Part shown: positions 1 through 6,581 of the stretch, one piece after another
Numbering within the stretch: position 1 is the first letter of the stretch
Layout of the letters: each line of letters starts with the position of its first letter
Source: Aquimarina sp.
Lineage (GTDB): Bacteria; Bacteroidota; Bacteroidia; Flavobacteriales; Flavobacteriaceae
Direction: 5' to 3'
DNA length: 6,581 nucleotides
Assembly: GCA_011524575.1 (NCBI GenBank)
Contig: WTKB01000100.1
Location: forward strand, 1 to 6,581
Notes under the pieces: generated by a model
Told to the model about the DNA's origin: nothing
The model's input: the letters and a program-made list of their open reading frames with translations, nothing else
The model's database searches: none
Position numbers and translations under genes: made by a program

Positions 1-33
1 CAAAACCTTAAACTTTTGAATTACAGTTCGTAT

Positions 34-1623
34 TCAGTTTAAACAAGCTCTGAAAGGATCAAGATGCCAAGGAAAAAAATGATCGTAATATGCAGGTCTT
101 CGGTAAGGACGATTGGTTGTGAACTGAAAAGGAATCACGGTTTCATAATAATGTTTTTCCTTACCTCTCTTAAATACTTTTAAGCGGTGTTTTTTAGTAA
201 TAAATTTATCAACTACTGCATCAATTTGAGGATGAAGACTTGTGATACGTTTTGCTTCCTCGGCTACTCCCTTAGGATTAACTAAAAAACGAACCAACAC
301 CATTCCTTCTGCACTTTCGCTAATCGCATCATCAAAAGAAGATGGAATCGTCTGTAAAGTATTCCCATCAACTCCAAATGCTTTAAAACGATTTTTCATT
401 GCTTTTAATACTAATTTTGGATCATCTTTTACCCTTTGAAAAATAGAATCTGTTCCTTTTAACCTATACACACCCGACACCTCTTTATTTGTATAATTTG
501 TAGTAATCATCGTATTATTAGGGGCATCTGGATAAGTAACCGAAGCTTTAGCTTTACCCGTAAATATGAGTTTCCCTAATGAATCATTCACTCTTACGTA
601 GTTCAAATGTGGTATTATTTTAATACCGTCTATAGTTTTTTTCTTCTCTTCCTTGTACAAATAATCACTTTTAAGCTCTCCATTTTCTAAGTATATTTTA
701 ACACGCTTTGGTTTATTTTTATTAAAGCTTATCTCTAACCTAGGCTTTCCAGTAGGGTAGTATGCCACAAAGTCACCGTGCTTGACATTGGGCGAAAACG
801 AAGAATACCGTACTTTATACAATTTCTGGTTTCCTTTGTAGTAATCAAACGTAAAAATAGAGTCTGTTTTGTTGGTGATAGCTGCGGTATACCTAGATTC
901 CTTAGAATCTCGAACTTCCTTCAAATACTGATTGTAATAAATAGCTTGGTTGTTTTCGTATTTTTCTTGGTAATCGGCTAGTTTGACAATCGAACGTATA
1001 TCACTCAGCTTTTTCCTTTTATATTTAATATCGTTGTGTAAGTAAGTAATATGCTGAAAATGTGCAGTAGCTTTCTCCGTAAAATTAAATCTTGAAAAAG
1101 CTTCCCATACATCAGAACTATCTGCTTTTATCAAATACGATTCACTAATATCACCTCCTAAAAAATCAGAATACTTTACCACTGTATGTTTATTGAAGTG
1201 AGTTATATACTGTACATAAGTAGGTTTTTTTTTCAAATTCCCTTTGTACTTAAATTTAGAGATGGTGAAAAACGAATCTACTCCAATTACAAACTGTTTT
1301 ACCTCTTCTGGTCTGATTTTATCTCGAATTTCTTTCTTGTTTTTTCTAAAAATTATTTTACGCTCTTTGAGTTTAATTTCCCCTTCTACTTTTTTGCCTA
1401 AAGAAGTGTAATAATAACCTTTTTCAAAATTATCGGCATCAAAAACAAAAACAATTTTCTTTTTAGGCGAATATATAAGAGGGTCATAATACCCATGAAA
1501 AGGCATACCGTTTATATCGTAGAGTTCACCAATAGGGGTTTGTGCTTGGGCTGTTTTTACCATGCCAATGAGCAGCGTAATAAAAAGGAGTATTTTTTGG
1601 TTTTGAAGAGTGAGGTGGCACAT
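34..1623 (-). CDS. Secreted protein with MORN-type repeats and TonB-like C-terminal domain
   Basis: A 529-residue protein. It opens with a classical signal peptide: Lys10, a hydrophobic core at 11-22, then a probable cut after TAQA at 27, with no lipobox cysteine. The mature protein should therefore be periplasmic or surface-exposed. Residues 281-323 (HGDFVAYYPTGKPRLEISF, then YLENGELKSDYLY) look like MORN_2/YwqK-type repeats. Residues 438-502 (GMVLVRFLVNPKG, then LHPQID, ending ETVIPFQF) match the TonB C-terminal fold, so pipelines would probably call it an energy transducer TonB. It lacks the membrane anchor and proline-rich linker of true TonB, so energy transduction is doubtful. Residues 28-280 are lysine- and tyrosine-rich and I do not recognise them. 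In-frame alternatives are ATG at 1653 and GTG at 1665. I chose ATG 1623 because it gives a compact signal peptide and leaves a leader after a promoter-like site that overlaps the upstream starts. Domain assignment is fairly sure, function unknown. Confidence 0.8.
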   Translation of the reverse strand: MCHLTLQNQKILLFITLLIGMVKTAQAQTPIGELYDINGMPFHGYYDPLIYSPKKKIVFVFDADNFEKGYYYTSLGKKVEGEIKLKERKIIFRKNKKEIRDKIRPEEVKQFVIGVDSFFTISKFKYKGNLKKKPTYVQYITHFNKHTVVKYSDFLGGDISESYLIKADSSDVWEAFSRFNFTEKATAHFQHITYLHNDIKYKRKKLSDIRSIVKLADYQEKYENNQAIYYNQYLKEVRDSKESRYTAAITNKTDSIFTFDYYKGNQKLYKVRYSSFSPNVKHGDFVAYYPTGKPRLEISFNKNKPKRVKIYLENGELKSDYLYKEEKKKTIDGIKIIPHLNYVRVNDSLGKLIFTGKAKASVTYPDAPNNTMITTNYTNKEVSGVYRLKGTDSIFQRVKDDPKLVLKAMKNRFKAFGVDGNTLQTIPSSFDDAISESAEGMVLVRFLVNPKGVAEEAKRITSLHPQIDAVVDKFITKKHRLKVFKRGKEKHYYETVIPFQFTTNRPYRRPAYYDHFFPWHLDPFRACLN

Positions 1624-1664
1624 AGTTCTATATTTGTTTGGAACAAAATTCATGTATTTCACCA

Positions 1665-1694
1665 CAAAAATAACACTTTCAACATAACAAAAAC
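1665..1694 (-). promoter_or_regulatory. Possible Bacteroidota-type promoter for the secreted-protein gene
   Basis: On the minus strand TATTTTTG (1672-1665) fits the Bacteroidota -7 consensus TAnnTTTG exactly. A TTTTTG upstream (ending at 1688) could act as the -33 element, but the 15-nt spacer is shorter than the usual 17-23. Transcription would begin near 1658, only a few bases before the ATG at 1653, which favours translation from ATG 1623. This is a motif match only; such AT-rich motifs arise by chance. Confidence 0.35.
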
Positions 1695-1701
1695 CTGTAA
1701 A

Positions 1702-1738
1702 TCAGAAAAATACGAGCACTTCTCAAACAAAGAAGCAC
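1702..1738 (-). terminator. Probable terminator downstream of nrdA
   Basis: In the minus-strand transcript GTGCTTCT (1738-1731) and AGAAGTGC (1723-1716) can pair over 8 bp, including two G-U pairs, around a 7-nt loop. TCGTATTTTTC follows, a U-rich stretch starting 3-4 nt after the stem. It lies about 40 nt after the nrdA stop codon, where a Rho-independent terminator would be expected, and would separate nrdA from the secreted-protein gene. The stem is short and the U-run not immediately adjacent, so strength is uncertain. Confidence 0.45.
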
Positions 1739-1775
1739 CCGAATTTTCTTATAATGAATATAATATATTCTACGA

Positions 1776-4217
1776 CTACGATCCACACATTAAACAATCA
1801 TCACCTTCTGCCGATTTACTTTGAGCGATAATATTACGTAATTCTTGTGGTGACAAACTACTTTCCTGATGTAACTGTGACGTAGGTACTTTTTTTGAAG
1901 TAGGCATTGAAGAATCAATAGATAACTGTGCTGGGCTTACCTTATCATTTTGCGTTTTCAAAGTAAACTTAATGGCATCTACTGCCGATTTTGTTCTTAA
2001 ATAATACATTCCTGTTTTTAAGCCACTTTTCCAAGCATAGAAGTGCATAGATGTAAGTTTGGACATGGTAGCCCCTTCCATAAATAAATTTAAGGATTGT
2101 GATTGGTCAATGAAGAAACCTCGATCTCTAGACATATCTATAATATCTTTCATAGACATTTCCCAAACTGTTTTATACAGATCTTTTAATTCTTGTGGTA
2201 TACCTGTTATATTTTGGATAGAACCATTGGCACGCATAATCATATCCTTTAACTCGTCACTCCAAAGCCCCAAAGCCACTAAATCATGTAATAAGTGTTT
2301 ATTAACTACTATGAACTCTCCTGAAAGCACACGTCTGGTATAAATATTACTGGTATAAGGCTCAAAAGCCTCATTATTTCCTAAAATTTGAGAGGTAGAT
2401 GCTGTAGGCATTGGAGCGATTAATAAAGAATTACGTACTCCATGCACTTTTATTTGCTCTCGTAAAGCTGTCCAGTTCCAGCGTCCACTGAGATCCTCGT
2501 CATTAATTCCCCAAAGATTATACTGAAATTCACCTTTAGAAATAGGAGATCCCTCATAACTAGAATAAACCCCCTCTTCTTTTGCCATTTCCAAAGAAGT
2601 AGTTAAAGCAGCAAAATAAATAGTTTCAAAAATATCTTTATTCAAAACTTTAGCCTCATCAGAAGTAAAAGGCAATCGCAATTTAATAAACGTATCCGCA
2701 AGACCTTGTACTCCTAAACCTACTGGACGGTGTCTTAAATTAGAATTTTCAGCCTCTTTTATTGGGTAGTAATTCCGATCAATAACTTTATTTAAATTCC
2801 TAGTAACTCTTTGAGTTACATTGTATAATTCTTTATGATCAAAAGCTCCATCCTTAACAAATTTTGGAAGAGCTATGGATGCTAAATTACACACTGCTAC
2901 TTCGTCTGGACTCGTATATTCCATAATCTCTGTACAGAGATTAGAAGAACGAATTGTTCCTAGATTTTTTTGATTAGACTTACGATTTGCAGCATCTTTA
3001 TAAAGCATATAAGGAGTTCCTGTTTCAATTTGAGACTCCAAGATCTTTTCCCAAATTTCACGTGCTTTCACCTTTTTTCGCCCTTTATTTTGAGCTTCAT
3101 ATTGCGTATATAAGCTTTCAAATTCTTCGCTGTGTACATCAAATAAACCAGGACATTCGTTAGGACACATAAGCGTCCAATCGGCATCTTGCTCTACTCT
3201 TTTCATAAAAAGATCTGGAATCCAAAGTGCATAAAATAAATCACGAGCACGCATTTCTTCCTTTCCGTGATTTTTACGTAACTCTAAGAAATCGAAAATA
3301 TCTGCATGCCAAGGCTCTATGTAAATAGCAAATGAACCTTTACGTTTTCCACCTCCTTGATCGACATATCTTGCCGTGTCGTTATATACACGAAGCATAG
3401 GAACTATTCCATTAGAGGTTCCATTAGTACCTGAGATATATGCCCCTGTAGCTCTTATATTATGAATAGATAGTCCAATACCTCCTGCAGATTGTGAAAT
3501 TTTAGCTGTTTGCTTTAACGTATCATAAATCCCCTCGATACTATCATCTTGCATTGTAAGTAAAAAACAAGAAGACATTTGAGGTTTTGGGGTTCCTGAA
3601 TTGAAAAGTGTTGGTGTTGCATGGGTAAAATACTTTTTAGACATCAGCTCATAGGTCTCTATGGCAGCATCAATATCATCCAAGTGTATACCAATAGAAA
3701 CTCGCATGAGCATATGTTGTGGACGCTCCGCAATTTCCCCATTGATTTTTAACAAATAAGAACGCTCTAGAGTCTTAAAACCAAAATAATCATAGCTAAA
3801 ATCACGATTGTATATTATAGTAGAATCGAGTTTATCTTGGTTATCCTGAATAATTTTGTAAACATCATCAGCAATAAGTGCTGCTGATTTCCCTGTTCTT
3901 GGGTTAACGTATTCGTAAAGATCCTTAATCGTATCTGAAAAACTCTTTTTGGTGTTTTTATGTAAATTTGATACCGAAATACGTGCAGCAAGCTTGGCAT
4001 AATCTGGATGAGAAACAGTCATAGTTGCAGAAATTTCTGCTGCAAGATTATCTAATTCACTAGTAGTAACTCCGTCATACAAACCTTCAATTACTCGCAT
4101 AGCCACTCGCACAGGATCTACTAAATCATTTAGACCATAACACATTTGGCGTACACGTGCCGTAATTTTATCAAACATCATAGGCTCTTGACGCCCATCT
4201 CTTTTTACTACAAACAT
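1776..4217 (-). CDS. nrdA: Class Ia ribonucleoside-diphosphate reductase, alpha (catalytic) subunit
   Basis: An 813-residue cytoplasmic enzyme that reduces NDPs to dNDPs together with NrdB. Domains in order: ATP-cone (about 2-92, opening [18 protein letters not shown]), the short all-helical reductase N-domain (about 140-215), then the ten-stranded barrel (about 217-745). Active-site residues seen: redox pair C217 and C443; N426, radical C428 and E430 in SSNLCTEI; radical-transfer pair Y738-Y739 in GMYYLRT. The [14 protein letters not shown] phosphate-binding segment is at 602-615, and specificity-site D225 and the GGGKRKGS loop (288-295) are present. The tail ends CLMCGS, with C808/C811 as the shuttle thiols that pass electrons from thioredoxin or glutaredoxin. 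D56 in the ATP-cone aligns, from memory, with human RRM1 D57, which mediates dATP inhibition, so overall activity control is probably intact. The frame is open up to a TTG at 4253, but ATG 4217 gives the canonical family N-terminus. It lies 198 bp downstream of nrdB on the same strand, with a hairpin between. No clear NrdR boxes seen. Confidence 0.98.
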   Translation of the reverse strand: MFVVKRDGRQEPMMFDKITARVRQMCYGLNDLVDPVRVAMRVIEGLYDGVTTSELDNLAAEISATMTVSHPDYAKLAARISVSNLHKNTKKSFSDTIKDLYEYVNPRTGKSAALIADDVYKIIQDNQDKLDSTIIYNRDFSYDYFGFKTLERSYLLKINGEIAERPQHMLMRVSIGIHLDDIDAAIETYELMSKKYFTHATPTLFNSGTPKPQMSSCFLLTMQDDSIEGIYDTLKQTAKISQSAGGIGLSIHNIRATGAYISGTNGTSNGIVPMLRVYNDTARYVDQGGGKRKGSFAIYIEPWHADIFDFLELRKNHGKEEMRARDLFYALWIPDLFMKRVEQDADWTLMCPNECPGLFDVHSEEFESLYTQYEAQNKGRKKVKAREIWEKILESQIETGTPYMLYKDAANRKSNQKNLGTIRSSNLCTEIMEYTSPDEVAVCNLASIALPKFVKDGAFDHKELYNVTQRVTRNLNKVIDRNYYPIKEAENSNLRHRPVGLGVQGLADTFIKLRLPFTSDEAKVLNKDIFETIYFAALTTSLEMAKEEGVYSSYEGSPISKGEFQYNLWGINDEDLSGRWNWTALREQIKVHGVRNSLLIAPMPTASTSQILGNNEAFEPYTSNIYTRRVLSGEFIVVNKHLLHDLVALGLWSDELKDMIMRANGSIQNITGIPQELKDLYKTVWEMSMKDIIDMSRDRGFFIDQSQSLNLFMEGATMSKLTSMHFYAWKSGLKTGMYYLRTKSAVDAIKFTLKTQNDKVSPAQLSIDSSMPTSKKVPTSQLHQESSLSPQELRNIIAQSKSAEGDDCLMCGS

Positions 4218-4308
4218 ATATATTGAAATACTTTTAAACACAAAATTCCACAAGTCAAAATAAACTATTAAAACTTGTTTGATACATTTCTAAAAATAAA
4301 AATGCTAC

Positions 4309-4353
4309 AAGTGATTCAAGCTTTTTTATTAAGCTAAAAAGTTTGAATCACTT
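4309..4353 (-). terminator. 18-bp hairpin between nrdB and nrdA, terminator or attenuator candidate
   Basis: AAGTGATTCAAGCTTTTT (4309-4326) and AAAAAGTTTGAATCACTT (4336-4353) are inverted repeats around a 9-nt loop. The single non-Watson-Crick position is an A-C mismatch in the minus-strand (nrd) RNA but a G-U pair in plus-strand RNA. In the nrd direction the stem is followed by GTAGCATTTTTATTTTTAG, so the U-rich stretch starts 6 nt after the stem. It begins 62 nt past the nrdB stop and ends about 90 nt before the nrdA start. It probably ends or attenuates nrdB transcripts; protection of the nrdB mRNA 3' end is an alternative. Confidence 0.55.
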
Positions 4354-4415
4354 TAAAATATGATTCTATTACTGGAAAACACCTTATTTCTTAACTACAA
4401 AAAAATGAAGCACTC

Positions 4416-5396
4416 CTAAAAATCAGCATCAAAGCTAATTTTATCACTTTCTCCATCATTGTGCATTACTCCTGCTTTTTGATATTCAGAAACTCGTTTC
4501 TCGAAGAAATTTGTTTTTCCTTGTAAAGAAATCATATCCATGAAATCAAAAGGATTAGAAACATTAAATTCTTTACTACAACCCAGCTCTGAAAGTAATC
4601 TATCTGTTACAAACTCTAGGTACTGAGTCATGAGCTTTGCATTCATACCTATAAGACTTACTGGTAAAGATTCTGTTATAAAAATCTTTTCTACTTCTAA
4701 GGCTCCTAAAATAATTTCCCGAATACGAGACGCTGACACTTTTTCAATAAGATGGTGATTATGTAAATGTACTGCAAACTCTGTGTGCATACCTTCATCC
4801 CTAGAGATAAGCTCATTAGAAAAAGTAAGCCCTGGCATTAAACCTCTTTTCTTTAACCAAAAAATAGCACAGAATGCCCCTGAAAAAAAGATACCTTCCA
4901 CAGCAGCAAAAGCAATCAATCGCTCTGCAAAGGATGTTGACTTTACCCAATTAAGAGCCCAAACAGCTTTTTTCTTAATGGCAGGAAATTCTTCAATAGC
5001 TCTAAAAAGTTTATCCTTTTCCTGTTCATTTTTCACATAAGTATCTATGAGCAACGAATAGGTTTCTGAATGAATATTTTCAATCATCATTTGAAACGTA
5101 TAGACAAACATTGCCTCTGGGTACTGTACCTCATTGACAAAATTCTCACCGATATTATTATTAACAATACCATCTGAAGCTGCAAAAAAAGCTAATATGT
5201 GCTTTACAAAATAACGCTCATCATCATTTAACTTGGTAGTCCAGTCAGTAATATCTTGTTGTAAATCAATTTCCTCTGCTGTCCAAAAGCAGGCTTCCAT
5301 TTTTTTATACCAATCCCAAATATCGTGATGTTGAATAGGAAATATAACAAATCTATTAGGGTTTTCTTTAAGAATAGGTTCTACTAAAGCACTCAT
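4416..5396 (-). CDS. nrdB: Class Ia ribonucleoside-diphosphate reductase, beta (radical-generating) subunit
   Basis: A 326-residue ferritin-like protein that assembles a dinuclear metal centre and a tyrosyl radical, which NrdA uses to start each catalytic cycle. Metal ligands are all visible: D75 (SDGIVN), E106 and H109 (ENIHSETY), E167 (VEGIFFSG), E201 and H204 (RDEGMH). Y113, the stable-radical tyrosine, is present, which argues for class Ia rather than the radical-free class Ic. W38 in FWTAEEIDL and Y305 in SEYQKAGVM are the expected electron-transfer residues. The tail FDADF is the probable NrdA-docking peptide. No ATP-cone precedes the ferritin domain, so allosteric control should sit in NrdA. 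The open frame extends to a TTG at 5426, but ATG 5396 gives the family N-terminus ([20 protein letters not shown]). The order nrdB-nrdA is the reverse of enterobacterial nrdAB. A DUF3109 gene lies 187 bp upstream on the same strand. Confidence 0.98.
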   Translation of the reverse strand: MSALVEPILKENPNRFVIFPIQHHDIWDWYKKMEACFWTAEEIDLQQDITDWTTKLNDDERYFVKHILAFFAASDGIVNNNIGENFVNEVQYPEAMFVYTFQMMIENIHSETYSLLIDTYVKNEQEKDKLFRAIEEFPAIKKKAVWALNWVKSTSFAERLIAFAAVEGIFFSGAFCAIFWLKKRGLMPGLTFSNELISRDEGMHTEFAVHLHNHHLIEKVSASRIREIILGALEVEKIFITESLPVSLIGMNAKLMTQYLEFVTDRLLSELGCSKEFNVSNPFDFMDMISLQGKTNFFEKRVSEYQKAGVMHNDGESDKISFDADF

Positions 5397-5469
5397 AAAC
5401 AGAATATTTTTTAGTGTGTGTTGCAATTAAAACAATGCTTCAAAGATCTGAAAAAAGTAACTTAATTTT

Positions 5470-5499
5470 GAAAATTATGAAAAAATAAGTTTTCAACAA
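5470..5499 (-). promoter_or_regulatory. Candidate Bacteroidota-type promoter for nrdB
   Basis: On the minus strand TTG (5499-5497), a 19-nt spacer and TAATTTTC (5477-5470) match the Bacteroidota TTG-N19-TAnnTTTG pattern with one mismatch in the final base. The leader before ATG 5396 would be about 65-70 nt. A second, weaker -7 candidate, GATCTTTG, lies at 5448-5441. An imperfect inverted repeat (AACTTAATTTT at 5459-5469 against AAAATAAGTT at 5483-5492) overlaps the site. Motif-based inference only. Confidence 0.35.
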
Positions 5500-5512
5500 C
5501 CCCCGTTAATAA

Positions 5513-5530
5513 ATTTTCTAGATAGAAAAT
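5513..5530. repeat. Perfect 8-2-8 palindrome upstream of nrdB
   Basis: ATTTTCTA-GA-TAGAAAAT is a perfect inverted repeat with a 2-bp centre. It lies about 15 bp upstream of the candidate nrdB promoter and about 55 bp past the DUF3109 stop codon. It could be a binding site for a dimeric regulator, or a weak hairpin (6-bp stem, 6-nt loop) in the DUF3109 3' end. It does not resemble the NrdR box. Because the sequence is AT-only apart from the centre, chance occurrence is possible. Confidence 0.35.
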
Positions 5531-5583
5531 AAATAGCTAATGATAAATTTGTATATTTTCCCAAAAAACATATTTCAGTGATT

Positions 5584-6159
5584 TTAAAAATTAGTTGCTA
5601 CTTGCTCTAATTCTTTATACCAATCTTCACCAAATCTTCGTATTAGTGCTTCCTTCACAAACTTATAAACAGGTACTTTTAAAGAAGCACCAAGAGAACA
5701 AGCACTATTACAAATATCCCATTTATGGTAATTTACTGCAGAAAACTCGGAGTAATCCTGCACTCTTACAGGATACAAATGACAGGAAACAGGCTTTTTC
5801 CAGGAAATCACTCCATCTTCATACGCTTTTTCAATACCACACTTAGAAATACCTCCATTTTCTGAAGTAGGTGGCATTAAATACGCACAAGCCCCCGCAT
5901 TTGGAAACATAGGAGTTTCCAATGCCTCATTGGCTACTTTTACCCAAGCACCTTGATTTTCTAATACCTGCTTTGATTCCTCGGATAAATAAGGCAGCAC
6001 CTTTGGTAAAATCTCTTCTAAAATAGGAAGTTCATCTTCTAAAAGCGGGGCACCTCCTTCACCAGAAACACAACATACCCCTTTACAACTAGAAAGATTA
6101 CAAACAAATTCTTTTTCAATAAGGTCTTCTGAAACTAAGGTCTTCTCAATTTGAAACAT
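5584..6159 (-). CDS. DUF3109 family cysteine-rich protein
   Basis: A 191-residue protein with no signal peptide or membrane segment, so probably cytoplasmic. I recognise it as DUF3109, a family common in Bacteroidota whose biochemical role is not established to my knowledge. Ten cysteines fall in four groups: C20, C25, C29, C30 (CNLSSCKGVCC); C91 in GACAYL; C107 in SKCGIE; and C126-H127 in VSCHLYPVR followed by C150 and C154 (CNSAC). The CX4CX3CC opening and the later conserved cysteines recall the YkgJ-type putative zinc/iron-chelating domain, so a bound metal ion or Fe-S cluster is plausible but unproven. ATG 6159 is the natural start, directly giving the typical MFQIEKTLVSEDLIEKEFVC opening, and the length is normal for the family. 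It is co-directional with nrdB across a 187-bp gap and divergent from the small membrane-protein gene. Family call firm, function unknown. Confidence 0.9.
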   Translation of the reverse strand: MFQIEKTLVSEDLIEKEFVCNLSSCKGVCCVSGEGGAPLLEDELPILEEILPKVLPYLSEESKQVLENQGAWVKVANEALETPMFPNAGACAYLMPPTSENGGISKCGIEKAYEDGVISWKKPVSCHLYPVRVQDYSEFSAVNYHKWDICNSACSLGASLKVPVYKFVKEALIRRFGEDWYKELEQVATNF

Positions 6160-6272
6160 ATCACTTTAAAATAATAGAAATTAAAATATATCTATAAAAA
6201 AATAGTATTCATACAAACACTGTTACGCAAAATAGCATCAGAATATATTTAATAAATAACACAGAATGAATT

Positions 6273-6290
6273 ACTTTAAAAATTTAAAGT
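6273..6290. repeat. Perfect 8-2-8 palindrome in the divergent intergenic region
   Basis: ACTTTAAA-AA-TTTAAAGT is a perfect inverted repeat with a 2-bp centre. It overlaps the likely -33 region of the rightward small-gene promoter and lies about 115 bp from the DUF3109 start. Its position would suit an operator. All but two of its bases are A or T, so coincidence cannot be excluded. No regulator gene lies nearby. Confidence 0.3.
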
Positions 6291-6313
6291 TTCAATCTGT
6301 ATAATTATCTTTG
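6283..6313 (+). promoter_or_regulatory. Likely promoter of the small membrane-protein gene
   Basis: TATCTTTG (6306-6313) is an exact match to the Bacteroidota -7 consensus TAnnTTTG. TTTA (6283-6286), 19 nt upstream, is one base from the -33 TTTG. Transcription would start near 6320, leaving a leader of about 18 nt before ATG 6338. This also rules out the in-frame TTG at 6311 as the translation start, since it lies inside the -7 element. Confidence 0.55.
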
Positions 6314-6337
6314 TCTAAAAAAAGACTTCAATTAGTT

Positions 6338-6544
6338 ATGAAATATTTTGTATATACTTTGATTGTATTTGCTATAGCTTTACTTGTATTTAATAGCACT
6401 CAACTAGATTTTGAAGTATTATTCACTTCTACAAATAAACTTCCTTTTATTGGTATTTTATCTGGAATCTGTGTTTTATTAATTAGTGCTATCAGTTTAA
6501 CCAGTGAAAAAATAGCCACACTAGCAAACAAAAATAGAAAGTAA
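6338..6544 (+). CDS. Small two-helix membrane protein, conserved hypothetical
   Basis: A 68-residue protein with two hydrophobic segments, about 4-18 (FVYTLIVFAIALLVF) and 37-54 (FIGILSGICVLLISAISL), joined by a loop of about 18 residues and ending in a basic tail (ANKNRK). The tail and lone N-terminal lysine suggest a hairpin with both ends in the cytoplasm. It resembles unnamed small inner-membrane proteins common in Flavobacteriaceae genomes, recalled as a type and not checked. No function can be assigned. ATG 6338 is chosen over TTG 6311 because the upstream codons overlap the promoter. The gene is monocistronic: its own promoter lies just upstream, and its last six codons and stop lie inside a terminator hairpin. 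Confidence 0.8.
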   Translation: MKYFVYTLIVFAIALLVFNSTQLDFEVLFTSTNKLPFIGILSGICVLLISAISLTSEKIATLANKNRK

Positions 6545-6574
6545 TTCTTTTGGAATTACTTTCTATTTTTGTTT
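6526..6574 (+). terminator. Strong hairpin terminator overlapping the end of the small gene
   Basis: Two perfect 22-bp inverted arms, 6526-6547 and 6553-6574, surround the loop TTTTG. The strongest part of the stem is GAAAGTAATTC/GAATTACTTTC; the base is A-rich on the left and T-rich on the right (TATTTTTGTTT), the form of a Rho-independent terminator. The stop codon TAA at 6542-6544 and the five codons before it are inside the left arm. Symmetry means it could also terminate transcripts arriving from the right. Confidence 0.85.
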
Positions 6575-6581
6575 ATGAACT

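Noticed and set aside
1495..1824. Plus-strand open frame of 109 codons spanning the gap between the secreted-protein gene and nrdA
   Set aside because: It is antisense to the signal-peptide region of one gene and the NrdA tail of the other, crosses the terminator and promoter sites, and has no recognisable family features.
4218..4253. N-terminal extension of NrdA by 12 residues from a TTG codon
   Set aside because: The residues are hydrophobic and unlike the family, while ATG 4217 yields the canonical VVKRDG ATP-cone opening. The extension is just open frame in the leader.
4250..4278. Short inverted repeat ACAAGT...ACTTGT upstream of nrdA as an operator, and GAATTTTG/TTATTTTG as nrdA promoter boxes
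   Set aside because: The arms are only 6 bp and 17 bp apart. The -7-like boxes lack a properly spaced TTG, so no specific nrdA promoter can be supported.
5397..5426. N-terminal extension of NrdB by 10 residues from a TTG codon
   Set aside because: NrdB of this type begins [17 protein letters not shown], which ATG 5396 gives exactly.
5544..5551. TAAATTTG on the plus strand, an exact -7 consensus match
   Set aside because: No TTG-like -33 element lies 17-23 nt upstream and no plus-strand gene follows; likely chance in AT-rich DNA.
6160..6240. Promoter for the DUF3109 gene (TTG-N23-TATTTTTT on the minus strand)
   Set aside because: The spacing is at the edge of the accepted range and the -7 box lacks the final G; too weak to list.
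6311..6337. TTG start nine codons upstream for the small membrane protein
   Set aside because: The TTG is part of the consensus -7 element TATCTTTG, so it would lie upstream of the transcript start.
1..6581. Mobile elements, CRISPR arrays, tRNA/rRNA genes, defence or toxin-antitoxin systems
   Set aside because: No transposase or integrase motifs, no direct-repeat arrays, no tRNA-like cloverleaf and no nuclease or toxin families were seen on either strand; the content is housekeeping.

Overview
The window looks like ordinary chromosomal DNA from a marine-type member of the Bacteroidota, most likely Flavobacteriaceae. The evidence is the AT-rich base composition, starts without Shine-Dalgarno sequences, several promoter-like sites close to the Bacteroidota consensus (TTG, about 19 nt, TAnnTTTG), and the gene families present: a DUF3109 protein, a TonB-C/MORN secreted protein and an nrdB-nrdA pair in that order. 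The genus cannot be decided from this sequence.

Layout. Four genes lie on the minus strand and one on the plus strand. Reading in the direction of minus-strand transcription, from the right: a cysteine-rich DUF3109 protein (6159-5584); nrdB, the radical-generating beta subunit of class Ia ribonucleotide reductase (5396-4416); an intergenic hairpin (4353-4309); nrdA, the catalytic alpha subunit (4217-1776); a terminator-like hairpin (1738-1702); and a secreted protein with MORN-type repeats and a TonB-like C-terminal domain (1623-34). At the right edge a 68-residue two-helix membrane protein (6338-6544) is transcribed divergently from the DUF3109 gene and ends inside a perfect 22-bp hairpin terminator.

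Function. NrdA and NrdB together form the aerobic enzyme that reduces ribonucleoside diphosphates to the deoxy forms for DNA synthesis. Every catalytic residue I know to look for is present in both, NrdA carries an N-terminal ATP-cone, and both proteins strikingly resemble the eukaryotic RRM1/RRM2 type, down to their C-terminal tails. The genes are co-directional, but about 190-bp gaps and a hairpin separate them, so each may have its own promoter. A link between the DUF3109 protein and the metal centre of NrdB is only a positional guess.

No mobile element, CRISPR array, tRNA, rRNA, toxin-antitoxin pair or defence system is visible. I do not think the window holds a new biological system. The points worth a second look are the eukaryote-like reductase pair, the domain combination in the secreted protein, the intergenic hairpin, two 8-2-8 palindromes in front of genes, and the stop codon embedded in a terminator. 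Bases 1-33, downstream of the secreted-protein gene, show nothing recognisable. No gene-free stretch exceeds 300 bases.
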